A stretch of DNA of 64,000 bases, taken from the NCBI RefSeq assembly GCF_000315365.1, contig NZ_CAOS01000011.1, forward strand, positions 124,266 through 188,265, given 5' to 3'. The notes below the pieces were generated by a model. The model saw only the letters and a program-made list of their open reading frames with translations. It was not told the DNA's origin and made no database searches. The translations under genes were made by a program, and so were the position numbers. Source of the stretch: Desulforamulus hydrothermalis Lam5 = DSM 18033. GTDB lineage: Bacteria > Bacillota > Desulfotomaculia > Desulfotomaculales > Desulfotomaculaceae. This document shows, one piece after another, positions 7,703 to 15,266 of this stretch; position 1 is the stretch's first letter, and each line of letters begins with the position of its first letter.

Positions 7703-8710
7703 ATGGATAAGTTTTTTAAAACACTGGAAAAGGCCCGGTGGCGTTTGCTGGGTATGAAAAACGTGGTAGGGGTAGGTGTGGGCCATAAATATGTAGATAT
7801 GCAGCGCACCGAACAGCCGGCCATCATTATTTTTGTCAAAAAGAAAGAAGAGCCGCAAAACCTGAGCCGGGAACATCTGGTACCCTATCAGATTAACGGT
7901 TTGACCACTGATGTAATCGAGGTGGGCGAGGTACGCCTGCTGGATGAAGAAAGAACCAAACACGTCAGGCCGGCCCAGCCGGGTCTCAGCATTGGCCATT
8001 ACCGCGTAACAGCGGGAACCTTTGGGGCGGTGGTGCGGGATCGCCAAACCGGTGAGCGGCTCATTTTATCCAATAATCATATCCTGGCCAACGCTACCAA
8101 CGGTAAGGACGGCCGTGCCGCCATCGGCGACCCCATTCTGCAGCCGGGAGAGTATGACGGCGGTACCCGGGAAGACCGGATTGCGACCCTGTTACGCTAC
8201 ATTCCGCTACAAAAGGGAGAAGCCCCCGCCACCTGCCCGGTGGCCAACGGTGCAGCCCGGTTTTTAAATATTTTTGTGCATACCGTCCGGCCCAATTACG
8301 ACCTGAGATTTATCAAACGGGGCGGCACGCCTAACATAGTGGATTGCGCGGTGGCGCGCCCCGTCCGGCCCGAGTTGATAACGGATGATATTTTGGGCAT
8401 TGGCAAAGTGCAGGGAGTGGAGCGGGCCAAACCAGGCATGCAGGTGGTTAAAAGCGGCCGCACCACCGGGATTACCCGGGGAACCGTGACGGCGGTGGGA
8501 GCAACCATGGAAGTAAAGCTGGATGATGAGAACACCGCTTATTTTGCCGACCAGGTGGTTACAGATATGAAATCCCAGGGGGGCGACAGCGGTTCCCTGG
8601 TGCTTAATCAAGAAAACCGGGCGGTGGGGTTGCTGTTTGCCGGTTCGGATAAGGTGACGGTGTGCAACCATATTCAAAACGTGCTGGATCAATTAAATGT
8701 CGAGTTTTAA
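7703..8710 (+). CDS. Trypsin-like serine protease, no signal peptide
   Basis: A 335-residue protein with a chymotrypsin-fold triad: His in LILSNNHILAN, Asp in NIVDCAVARP, and Ser in SQGGDSGSLVL. The first 20-50 residues hold LGMKNVVGVGVGHKYVD, a motif found N-terminal to many prokaryotic proteases of this group. There is no signal peptide or membrane segment, so it should act in the cytosol, perhaps of the mother cell or forespore. It lies directly after yabG with a similar promoter-like sequence, which hints at a role in spore protein processing. The substrate is unknown. Confidence 0.82.
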   Translation: MDKFFKTLEKARWRLLGMKNVVGVGVGHKYVDMQRTEQPAIIIFVKKKEEPQNLSREHLVPYQINGLTTDVIEVGEVRLLDEERTKHVRPAQPGLSIGHYRVTAGTFGAVVRDRQTGERLILSNNHILANATNGKDGRAAIGDPILQPGEYDGGTREDRIATLLRYIPLQKGEAPATCPVANGAARFLNIFVHTVRPNYDLRFIKRGGTPNIVDCAVARPVRPELITDDILGIGKVQGVERAKPGMQVVKSGRTTGITRGTVTAVGATMEVKLDDENTAYFADQVVTDMKSQGGDSGSLVLNQENRAVGLLFAGSDKVTVCNHIQNVLDQLNVEF

Positions 8711-8733
8711 GGCAGTGCGGTTGATAATCCTGG

Positions 8734-8783
8734 GGTAATTGATGCACCCCCGCCAAGTGACCGGCAGGGGTGCATCAATTACC
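8734..8783 (+). terminator. Long perfect hairpin after the protease gene, no T-run
   Basis: GGTAATTGATGCACCCC (8734-8750) and its exact reverse complement at 8767-8783 form a 17-bp stem with a 16-base loop that itself contains GCC/GGC. There is no uridine run, so it may protect the 3' end of the mRNA rather than terminate. Confidence 0.5.
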
Positions 8784-8888
8784 GTTGGGCAACCACAACA
8801 AATTTCTGGCAATAGCTGGTATCCATAAAAAAATGTAAGACATTAGCCGGCAAAACCATTCTTCACTTAATCAGTTATTTTATTCAAT

Positions 8889-8931
8889 AAATGTCAGGTA
8901 TTACGGCTTTTGTAATAACAGACATTTTTTT
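8889..8931 (+). terminator. Hairpin with T-run upstream of the c-di-AMP riboswitch
   Basis: AAATGTC-x-G-x-TATTAC pairs with GTAATA-x-C-x-GACATTT, followed by seven T. It may be the true terminator for the protease gene. It overlaps the -35 box of the next promoter. Confidence 0.6.
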
Positions 8932-8938
8932 GTATATT
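8910..8938 (+). promoter_or_regulatory. Sigma-A-like promoter for the riboswitch transcript
   Basis: TTGTAA (8910-8915), 17 bases, TATATT (8933-8938), about 40 bases before the aptamer. Confidence 0.45.
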
Positions 8939-8977
8939 TAGGACAGGCATAGCCGGTTATGCCAGAAAACACAAAAA

Positions 8978-9079
8978 ATGCCGAATCCATACGGTACGGA
9001 GGAACCAATTTGGGGGTGAATCCTGCTTGCCAGGTAGGGATTTCCTTGCCCGAACCCGTCAGCTAACTCCGGAGGCAAC
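8978..9079 (+). promoter_or_regulatory. c-di-AMP riboswitch (ydaO/yuaA type)
   Basis: The conserved blocks appear in order: ACGGAGGAACCAA, TTGGGGGTGAATC, TAGGGATTTCC, CCCGAACCCGTCAGCTAAC and TCCGGAGGCA, with the TGCC...GGCA closing stem. This class senses cyclic di-AMP and usually turns genes off. Typical targets are potassium transport and cell-wall or germination hydrolases, which fits the CAP-domain secreted protein 20 bases downstream. Confidence 0.93.
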
Positions 9080-9097
9080 AAGGAAAGGAGACAACCA

Positions 9098-10069
9098 ATG
9101 CAGTACCGACTTAAAAAGATGTCCGTATTTTTAGTTTCTATGTTGTTATTGACCCTGTTGTTACCTTTTGCTGCTCCGCAGGCAGCTTTAGCAGCTGCCG
9201 GCGATGACCAGGATATGGTGGAACTGGTTAACCAGGCAAGGATTAAGGCCGGACTGGCGCCCCTTGTATATGATTACCAATTATCTGTGCAAGCTGCCAA
9301 TAACCTGGATTATTACCAGCAAACAGGGAAAATTCCCGGTTCCTCTATGTTGCTGCAGCAAGCTAAAAAAGGCGGCTACACCCTGCTGGGACAGACCGTT
9401 GTACGGGGCAGCAATGTTAAAGAAATGGTTGATAAGCAGTTAAAATACTATGGCAGCCGCTCTGTTTTAAATAACAAATATAACCGCATCGGTTTGGTAA
9501 TTGCCGACACCGAGGCCGGCCAGCTATGTGTGCAGCTGCTGGCCAAAGCACCGGAGGAGCAAAACCGGCAGCCGTCTATGCCTTCACCCACTCCGGCAGA
9601 AACACCGCAACAGCCTCAACAGCCGCAAGAGCAGCCCCGGCAGCAGCCTGCCGAACAGCCCCAAGCAAATGCCTCCTTTATGAATGAACTGCAGCAGCAG
9701 GTGGTGGAACTGGTAAACAGCGAACGGGCTAAGTACGGCTTGCAGCCCCTGCAGGCTAAACAGGACCTTACCGAAGTGGCTATGTTAAAGGCCCAGGATA
9801 TGTATAAAAACAAATACTTCTCCCATACATCTCCCACTTACGGATCTCCCTTTGACATGATGAAGAAGTACGGCATTCATTATACCGCTGCCGGCGAAAA
9901 CATTGCCATGGGCCAGAGAACGGCCGCCCAGGTGATGCAGGATTGGATGAACAGCCCCGGCCACCGGGCCAACATTCTGAACAGCAACTACAATGAGATT
10001 GGCGTAGGTGTCTACCAGAGTTATACCGGTTACGGTTATATCTGGGTGCAGGAATTTGCCCGGCGTTGA
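9098..10069 (+). CDS. Secreted CAP/SCP-domain protein (YkwD-like), two CAP-like regions
   Basis: Exported 323-residue protein. Residues 1-33 form a signal peptide (KKMSVFLVSMLLLTLLLPFAA, cleavage near ALAAA). A first CAP-like half (residues about 38-145, DMVELVNQARIKAGLAPL) lacks the usual HTSP and GEN motifs. A linker rich in Pro and Gln follows (about 150-190). The complete C-terminal CAP domain has VELVNSERAKYGLQPL, YFSHTSPTYGSPF, AGENIAMG and WMNSPGHRANIL. CAP proteins of Firmicutes are linked to cell wall and spore functions; the exact activity is unknown. Control is by the c-di-AMP riboswitch. Confidence 0.9.
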   Translation: MQYRLKKMSVFLVSMLLLTLLLPFAAPQAALAAAGDDQDMVELVNQARIKAGLAPLVYDYQLSVQAANNLDYYQQTGKIPGSSMLLQQAKKGGYTLLGQTVVRGSNVKEMVDKQLKYYGSRSVLNNKYNRIGLVIADTEAGQLCVQLLAKAPEEQNRQPSMPSPTPAETPQQPQQPQEQPRQQPAEQPQANASFMNELQQQVVELVNSERAKYGLQPLQAKQDLTEVAMLKAQDMYKNKYFSHTSPTYGSPFDMMKKYGIHYTAAGENIAMGQRTAAQVMQDWMNSPGHRANILNSNYNEIGVGVYQSYTGYGYIWVQEFARR

Positions 10070-10120
10070 TTACAGCCGGGACAAACCTGCAGCCTGTACA
10101 AACAAACAGCCATAAAAAGG

Positions 10121-10152
10121 AAACAGGAGGAAAAATTTCCTCCTGTTTTTTT
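10121..10152 (+). terminator. Rho-independent terminator of the CAP gene
   Basis: AAACAGGAGGAAA (10121-10133) pairs with TTTCCTCCTGTTT (10136-10148), followed by more T. Confidence 0.88.
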
Positions 10153-10246
10153 GCTTTTTCTTAAGGATTGACCACATTTTCAGCACATTTCTCCAGACAA
10201 TCCAATATATATATATAAGGAGATATCTTGAAAGGAGGCTCGATTA

Positions 10247-11899
10247 ATGGCCACGAAGAAAGGGCCCAAGCCAAAATTCCGCCGTTCCCTTGATAACGAT
10301 AACAATAATAACAACAATAACAACAACGCCGCACTGGAAACAGAAAGATTTAGTTTGGAAGAGGTAGTGGGTGAAAATACAGAGCAGACCATCGTTCGTG
10401 GCACAATTTCTGTGCCCCAGGCAAAGCCGGAAGTGGAAGAAATACTGTCCACAGACACCTCCACCAAGCTGCGCAAGGTAGAAATCATTCCCAACAAGGT
10501 CATTGTAGAAGGAACCCTGAAGCTGGAAGTTATGTATACTGCCTTTAAAGTGGATCAGGCGGTGCACACCTTCCATGCAGAGTTGGATTTTACCGACTTT
10601 ATCGAAGTTGAAGGAGCCCGGCCGGGCATGAATGTGGAAGTTGACATCGTGGTAGAGGATGTGAGCCTGACCAGAGATGCAAAGTGCGCCGAAGACTGGG
10701 ATGTGGCGGCAGTTTTAAAAGTAACCGCCAGGGTTACGGAAACCCGGGATGTCAATGTTCTCACCGAGTGTCCCCAGGGATATAATTGCGAAACCGAACG
10801 GATGAACCTGCAGCACACCGTTGGCACCGGTACCAAGCAAGTACTTATTGATGACGAGTTTGAGGTGCCCGACGGCAAACCGGATGTAGAAAAATTTATC
10901 AAATGCATGTGTGATGTGGAGATTACCGACACCAAAATTATTAAAAACAAGGTGCTGATCGAGGGCGAAGTTGATCTGGAATGCATTTACACAGCCATGA
11001 AGGAAGATCAATCGGTTCACACACTGCATGAAACTTTTAAGTTTAACACCTTTATTGAAGTGGTAGGCGCTGAGCAGGGAATGAATGTTCAGGTGGATGC
11101 CATGGTGGAATCCTGCGATGTGGAAGTGGCGGAAACCAATGCCTGCAAGCTGTCTCCCACCATCGTATTGCGCCTGCGGGCCAGGGTGACCGAAGACCGG
11201 GAAGTAGATGTGATTACTGATATTGAGGATGCTGATGTGGATACCGTCACCCTGGATATGAAGAGCCTGGTGGGCGAAGGCTGCAAGCAGGTGGTGGTGC
11301 GGGATGCCCAGGAGCCGCCGTCAGAAAAGCCTGCCATTGACAAAATAAAAGAAGTTACTGCCGGCGATGTAGTTATTAAAGATACCGATGTAATCCGGGA
11401 TAAGGTACTGGTAAAAGGGACCGTCGAGTTTCAGGTGCTGTATACGGCCATGAAAGCTGACCAGTCAGTTCATATGATCCATCGAAAAGTGGCCTTTAAG
11501 ACCTTTATCGATGTGCCCGGCGCCCGCCCGGACAACGATGTGGACATTGACGTGGAAGTGGAATGGGCCAATGCCAAGACGGATGGCTGCGACCTGGTGC
11601 TGGAAGCCGTGCTTAATGTGTGCGCCCGGGTTACCGAAACGGTGGAACGGGAAGTAGTTACCGGCTTTCGCCCCAGACCTACCCCCACACCCACACCGAC
11701 ACCCACTGCGGCGCCTGAAGTATGCGTACCCGGCACCACCTTCAACTATGTGGTGCAAAGGGGCGATACCTTAAGCAAACTGGCCCAGCGCTACGGCACC
11801 ACTGTGCAGGCCATCCTGGCAGTGAACCCGCAGATTACCAATCCCAACTTGATTACCGTCGGCCAGACCATCAAGATTCCTTGTGTTGCCAAGGGTTAA
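10247..11899 (+). CDS. SPOCS (DUF3794) x3 + LysM spore morphogenetic protein, SipL/SpoVID-like
   Basis: A 550-residue soluble protein. The basic N-terminus is followed by an Asn-rich run (residues 16-28, DNDNN...) encoded by an AAC/AAT/GAT microsatellite. Three SPOCS domains follow at about 30-180, 185-330 and 340-480, each with the pattern KVLIEG..LECIYTAMK.DQSVHTLH...F..FIEV.GA.PGMNV. A PT-repeat linker (PTPTPTPTPTAAP) leads to a C-terminal LysM domain (YVVQRGDTLSKLAQRYGTT...NPNLITVGQTIKIP). SPOCS plus LysM is the architecture of SipL, the clostridial partner of SpoIVA in coat assembly. It starts at ATG after AAAGGAGG. The next SPOCS gene is 28 bases away, so they form an operon. Confidence 0.88.
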   Translation: MATKKGPKPKFRRSLDNDNNNNNNNNNAALETERFSLEEVVGENTEQTIVRGTISVPQAKPEVEEILSTDTSTKLRKVEIIPNKVIVEGTLKLEVMYTAFKVDQAVHTFHAELDFTDFIEVEGARPGMNVEVDIVVEDVSLTRDAKCAEDWDVAAVLKVTARVTETRDVNVLTECPQGYNCETERMNLQHTVGTGTKQVLIDDEFEVPDGKPDVEKFIKCMCDVEITDTKIIKNKVLIEGEVDLECIYTAMKEDQSVHTLHETFKFNTFIEVVGAEQGMNVQVDAMVESCDVEVAETNACKLSPTIVLRLRARVTEDREVDVITDIEDADVDTVTLDMKSLVGEGCKQVVVRDAQEPPSEKPAIDKIKEVTAGDVVIKDTDVIRDKVLVKGTVEFQVLYTAMKADQSVHMIHRKVAFKTFIDVPGARPDNDVDIDVEVEWANAKTDGCDLVLEAVLNVCARVTETVEREVVTGFRPRPTPTPTPTPTAAPEVCVPGTTFNYVVQRGDTLSKLAQRYGTTVQAILAVNPQITNPNLITVGQTIKIPCVAKG

Positions 11900-11927
11900 G
11901 AATAATTAATTTTAAGGAGGTAAAACA

Positions 11928-13028
11928 ATGCCTAACGGTAACAACCAAAACGCCATCTTGCCAACCGCCAGGTGCGTACTGGTAAAACTGCCCATTGTAC
12001 TGGCGGATGTCCGGGACTCGGTAACCGTAGACAATGTCAGCTGCCCCCCGGAGCCGGCCAAAAAAATTGACCACATTGACGTGGTGGTGCGGGATCTGGA
12101 AGCCGACCCGGTATTCAGCGGCCCGGTCATGAGCGGCCATGCTCCTTGCAACAGCCCCAAGGCCACCGTACATTTTGGTGACCCGGTTTGCGGCCCCCGG
12201 GAACTCCGCAGCATAACGGTGCACGGTACCCTGCACAAACAGGTGTACTATGTTAATAAAGAGGACGATGTCAGGCATTTTGGCGAGGATGTGCCTTTTA
12301 CCAAAAGCATTAAATTAAGTCCCCCCCTGCCGGTCAGCAATCCCGGCAACATCGATATTGAATTCCGGGATGTAGACGTGGATGTAGACTTTGAACTGCC
12401 CCGTCCCACCCGGGTACAGCAAGTGGCAAACATTACCTTTACATTAAAAATAACCGAGGATCAGCAAATCTTTATCCAAACCTGCATACCGGATCAGGAT
12501 TTGGTCGGAAGCCAGGTGCTGGCCAATACCGGATTTGAAGCCTTCGCAGGATGTGTGCTGGCAGTCTGGCAGCAGTCCAACGCAGCCCCGGGGCAGCAGG
12601 GGCGCAACGGCGGCTTTGCCGTTGGCCTGGGCGGACCTCCCGCCGGTTTCCTGCCGCCCGGCAGCTGCACGGCCAACCCGTCCCAACCGGCTTCCATAAG
12701 TCAAACCATACCTGCCGATGTAATCCGCCCCGGTCTCAGGTATGAATTCTGCTTCTATATCTCTGAAGCAGTTCCGCCGGGATCAGTGGCAGACTATACC
12801 GTTGAAGCCCGGGTAGCCTTCTTTGACGCAGCAGGCAATACCATTAATTCTGCCGCTGTACAGACCTTCACCGAAGAACAGATTAACGGCACCTGGGTGC
12901 AAAAGTGTGTCACCGCCACCGCACCGGCCGGAGCGGTTTCCGGCCTGGTATCCCTGGTCTTTACGCCGGAAGCAGGCAACGGGGCTTATGTGCTGGTGGA
13001 TGACGCAACCTTAACCATTCGCGCTTAG
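11928..13028 (+). CDS. SPOCS-domain protein with C-terminal beta-sandwich domain
   Basis: A 366-residue protein without signal peptide. The N-terminal half (about 15-185) resembles one SPOCS domain: ITVHGTLHKQVYYVNKEDDVRHFGEDVPFTKSI and VDVDVDFELPRP. The C-terminal half (about 190-366) begins DLVGSQVLANTGFEAF and ends YVLVDDATLTIRA, which looks like a carbohydrate-binding-type jelly roll as found in exosporium or coat proteins. That part is inference from its pattern. It is co-transcribed with the SPOCS-LysM gene and followed by a terminator. It is likely a structural spore-surface protein. Confidence 0.72.
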   Translation: MPNGNNQNAILPTARCVLVKLPIVLADVRDSVTVDNVSCPPEPAKKIDHIDVVVRDLEADPVFSGPVMSGHAPCNSPKATVHFGDPVCGPRELRSITVHGTLHKQVYYVNKEDDVRHFGEDVPFTKSIKLSPPLPVSNPGNIDIEFRDVDVDVDFELPRPTRVQQVANITFTLKITEDQQIFIQTCIPDQDLVGSQVLANTGFEAFAGCVLAVWQQSNAAPGQQGRNGGFAVGLGGPPAGFLPPGSCTANPSQPASISQTIPADVIRPGLRYEFCFYISEAVPPGSVADYTVEARVAFFDAAGNTINSAAVQTFTEEQINGTWVQKCVTATAPAGAVSGLVSLVFTPEAGNGAYVLVDDATLTIRA

Positions 13029-13038
13029 CAAATACGGC

Positions 13039-13072
13039 AAAGCCGCCTGCCTTGGGGCGGCTTTCCTTTTTA
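13039..13072 (+). terminator. Terminator after the SPOCS operon
   Basis: AAAGCCGCC (13039-13047) pairs with GGCGGCTTT (13055-13063), followed by CCTTTTTAT. Confidence 0.88.
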
Positions 13073-13101
13073 TACCAGGCTACAGAGATTGTCTGATAAA
13101 C

Positions 13102-13129
13102 ACGAAGCAGGACTGCGCCACATATATTA
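13102..13129 (+). promoter_or_regulatory. Sigma-K-like promoter
   Basis: AC (13102-13103), 17 bases, CATATATTA (13121-13129), an exact fit to AC-N16/17-CATANNNTA, 37 bases before the next gene. Confidence 0.5.
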
Positions 13130-13165
13130 TAGTGTTAGTTTTTTTTGACATAAGGAGGGGAAAGA

Positions 13166-13864
13166 ATGGCTAACGATAGGGAAGAAAAACAGTTGCAGCA
13201 GGGCAGAGAACTGCCAACCCAGCCGTCCGACACCATTAGCCAGGGCCTGGACGAAGCCATGTTTAAGCTGCTGCATTTGCAAGCCCAGCATGGGGCAGAC
13301 CACCATACTACAATGATTATGCTGGCCTTAATGAATCTGCTGGGTATTGTCAACTGCCTGAACCGTATTTTGCCGGAAAAACAACAGGTATCAGGAACCC
13401 GGGAGATGGCCGCCCAGCTGGCCGGGCTGCTGGGCGGGGCCATGCCGCCTCAGGGGGCTGCGGCGGCCGCCGGCAGCCCGGGGGGAATTGACCCGTCGCT
13501 GTTGGCTTCTCTGGCCGGACTGCTGGGCCCGCCCAGGGGGGCAGAAGCAACCGGCGAGATGGGCGGCAAACCAGGCCTTGATCCGGCCATGCTGGCCGCG
13601 CTGGCCGGCATGCTGGGCGGCCCCGCTGCCGGCGCCGCTAACCCGGCTGCCTTAATGGCGCTGCTGGCCAACTTGTTGGGGCCTAAGCGGCCGCCGGAGG
13701 GCCAGCGGGTAAAGGAACGGGAAGAGAAAAAAGAGCAGCCAAAGGATACGCCGGCCGAAAAGCCCTCCCAAGGCCAGGATAATACCAGGAAGGAGCAGGC
13801 TTTACCTCACCGGGGTATTTTGAAGTGGGATCCTCGGCTGGGCGCTCCCACATCATCGTTTTAA
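13166..13864 (+). CDS. Uncharacterised Ala/Gly/Leu-rich protein
   Basis: A 232-residue protein I do not recognise. The N-terminal third (TISQGLDEAMFKLLHLQAQHGADHH, MIMLALMNLLGIVNCLNRILP) looks helical. The middle holds three imperfect repeats of the form DPxxLAxLAGLLG (around residues 110, 140 and 165), rich in Gly and Ala. The C-terminal 55 residues are charged (KEREEKKEQPKDTPAEK). There is no signal peptide. It has a strong AAGGAGGGG ribosome site and a sigma-K-like promoter, and the YbaB paralogues follow 15 bases on, so it probably heads a mother-cell-expressed operon. Function unknown. Confidence 0.75.
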   Translation: MANDREEKQLQQGRELPTQPSDTISQGLDEAMFKLLHLQAQHGADHHTTMIMLALMNLLGIVNCLNRILPEKQQVSGTREMAAQLAGLLGGAMPPQGAAAAAGSPGGIDPSLLASLAGLLGPPRGAEATGEMGGKPGLDPAMLAALAGMLGGPAAGAANPAALMALLANLLGPKRPPEGQRVKEREEKKEQPKDTPAEKPSQGQDNTRKEQALPHRGILKWDPRLGAPTSSF

Positions 13865-13879
13865 GGAGGTTGGTTAGGT

Positions 13880-14182
13880 TTGTTTGGTAATCTGGGCGGC
13901 ATGTTGTCGCAGGTACAAAATATGCAGGAGTCCTTAAAGGAAATACAGGTGGAAATAACCGTAGGTGACGGGGATGTTACGGTTTTAATGAACGGTGTGC
14001 AAAATTTATTAAAGGTACAAATTGCGCCCCGGCTTATGCAACAGGATGTCCAGGAGTTAGAAGATAAAGTGGCGGAAGCTATTAACCTGGCCCAGCAGGC
14101 AAGCAGAAGCAAGGTGCAGGAACAGGTAGCCAAAATGACAGGCATTAACCTGTCCAATTTTATGAATATGTTTAAAGTTTAA
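13880..14182 (+). CDS. YbaB/EbfC-family nucleoid-associated paralogue 1
   Basis: A 100-residue protein starting at TTG after AAGGAGG. MFGNLGGMLSQVQNMQESLKE, then VEITVGDGDVTVLMNGVQNLLKVQIAP and a C-terminal helix AINLAQQASRSKVQEQVAKMTG match the small dimeric DNA-binding YbaB/EbfC family. The canonical ybaB gene usually lies between dnaX and recR; this is an additional copy next to spore genes. It is diverged from the following paralogue and seems specialised. Confidence 0.82.
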   Translation: MFGNLGGMLSQVQNMQESLKEIQVEITVGDGDVTVLMNGVQNLLKVQIAPRLMQQDVQELEDKVAEAINLAQQASRSKVQEQVAKMTGINLSNFMNMFKV

Positions 14183-14195
14183 GGAGGATGAGTTT

Positions 14196-14495
14196 GTGTT
14201 CGGCAACATGTCGAAAATACTTGGCCAGTTGCAGGGGTTGCAACAACAATTAAAGGAGCTGACGGTGGAGGCAACAGCGGGAGACGGGCTGGTAAGGGTT
14301 ATCATGAACGGTCAGCAGCAGGTTTTAGCTGTCCGTTTTGATCCTGACCGCATTAATGCCACGGCTCCGGAAGAATTGGGCCAAATGCTGGCGGAAGCTT
14401 ACCGGCAGGCCCAACAGGCCAGCAAAACCAAAGCCCGGGACGAGTTCAGCAAAGCCACGGGGCTTAATATAGCTAATTTGCCAGGCATTTTTTAA
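14196..14495 (+). CDS. YbaB/EbfC-family nucleoid-associated paralogue 2
   Basis: A 99-residue protein starting at GTG after AAGGAGG, 13 bases after its neighbour. MFGNMSKILGQLQGLQQQLKELTVEATAGDGLVRVIMNGQQQVLAV and LAEAYRQAQQASKTKARDEF follow the YbaB pattern. The two tandem copies share the N-terminal and G-D-G-x-V cores but differ elsewhere, so they may form a heterodimer. This is inference. Confidence 0.84.
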   Translation: MFGNMSKILGQLQGLQQQLKELTVEATAGDGLVRVIMNGQQQVLAVRFDPDRINATAPEELGQMLAEAYRQAQQASKTKARDEFSKATGLNIANLPGIF

Positions 14496-14510
14496 AAAAC
14501 CATGATGTAA

Positions 14511-14830
14511 AAAAGGGCAGCCCGGGGGCAGTCCTTTTCAGAGTGTCGACAAACATTATCGGTGGTTTATGATCCCCTTTGGCTCCGGTCTACGCACCGA
14601 CAGCACTATGATTCGCTACGGTCGCCATTGGGGTCGCCTCAAACGGGCCATCCTGGCCCGGTTCGGCTGGCGCCCACGTCCTGTGGGCGCCACCCCAATG
14701 GCTCCTTCGCTCATCAAGTGCTGTTACCGGTGCTTCGACAAGTCGCCGACAGGGGATCATAAAACCACCTCACTTTGTTTCACAGCCTTTGTCTATAGTC
14801 CGAAAAGGGCAGCCTGATGGCTGCCCTTTT
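14511..14830 (+). repeat. Palindromic element copy 2 (full length) between duplicated terminator hairpins
   Basis: The core is 14539-14802 (264 bp), in the same orientation as copy 1. Flanks are 28-base hairpins at 14511-14538 (AAAAGGGCAGCC... CCTTTT) and 14803-14830 (AAAAGGGCAGCC...GGCTGCCCTTTT), which differ at 5 positions. The right one carries the T-run. The inner stem reads GCCATTGGGGT with ACCCCAATGGC, whereas copy 1 has GCCCTTGGGGT with ACCCCAAGGGC, a compensatory pair change. Confidence 0.9.
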
Positions 14831-14867
14831 TTACTTTGTCATGCAAAATTTGTCTGATTGGAATGTA

Positions 14868-14895
14868 ACACAAAGTCCCCTTTTCTCATAATTTA
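14868..14895 (+). promoter_or_regulatory. Sigma-K-like promoter
   Basis: AC (14868-14869), 17 bases, CATAATTTA (14887-14895), matching AC-N16/17-CATANNNTA, upstream of the Cys-rich membrane peptide gene. Confidence 0.45.
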
Positions 14896-14951
14896 ATGTA
14901 AGAACGGTCCCGGGATATCGTTCACAGATTTAAACATAAGGAGGAATTTAG

Positions 14952-15152
14952 ATGTCTAACGTACTGGAAGGCATTAAGGAAAAAGTTTCCGGAGGTTACG
15001 GCGGAAATCTTGGCCTTTGCTGCTGCTTGCTGCTGGCACTCTTTATCATCGGCATCGCTCTGGTATTCTGTGGTATTCTGCCTGTCCACCTGCTGGGTCT
15101 TTACCTGTTCCTGGCTTTGGCTATCTTCTGCTGCTGCTTTTGCTGGTGCTAA
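14952..15152 (+). CDS. Small Cys-rich double-membrane-span peptide
   Basis: A 66-residue peptide with a short hydrophilic N-terminus (SNVLEGIKEKVSGGYGGN) then two hydrophobic stretches. The cysteines are clustered (LCCCLLLALFIIGIALVFCG and FCCCFCWC at the very end), eight in all. It has a strong AAGGAGGAATTTAG ribosome site and a sigma-K-like promoter. Small Gly/Cys-rich membrane peptides are common among late sporulation genes, but I cannot name this one. The Cys clusters could bind metal or form crosslinks in the spore envelope. Confidence 0.78.
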   Translation: MSNVLEGIKEKVSGGYGGNLGLCCCLLLALFIIGIALVFCGILPVHLLGLYLFLALAIFCCCFCWC

Positions 15153-15186
15153 TGGCTTAAATCAAAAGTTTGCTATCCTTTATGAG

Positions 15187-15218
15187 GGAAGGGGCTACAC
15201 CCTCGTGTAGCCCCTTCC
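15187..15218 (+). terminator. Perfect 14-bp hairpin after the Cys-rich peptide gene
   Basis: GGAAGGGGCTACAC, loop CCTC, then GTGTAGCCCCTTCC. No T-run follows, so termination is uncertain. Confidence 0.55.
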
Positions 15219-15266
15219 AGCCAGGAGATGTGTCCTTAGAGGTCTTGTTAGAAGGGAGTGATCACA

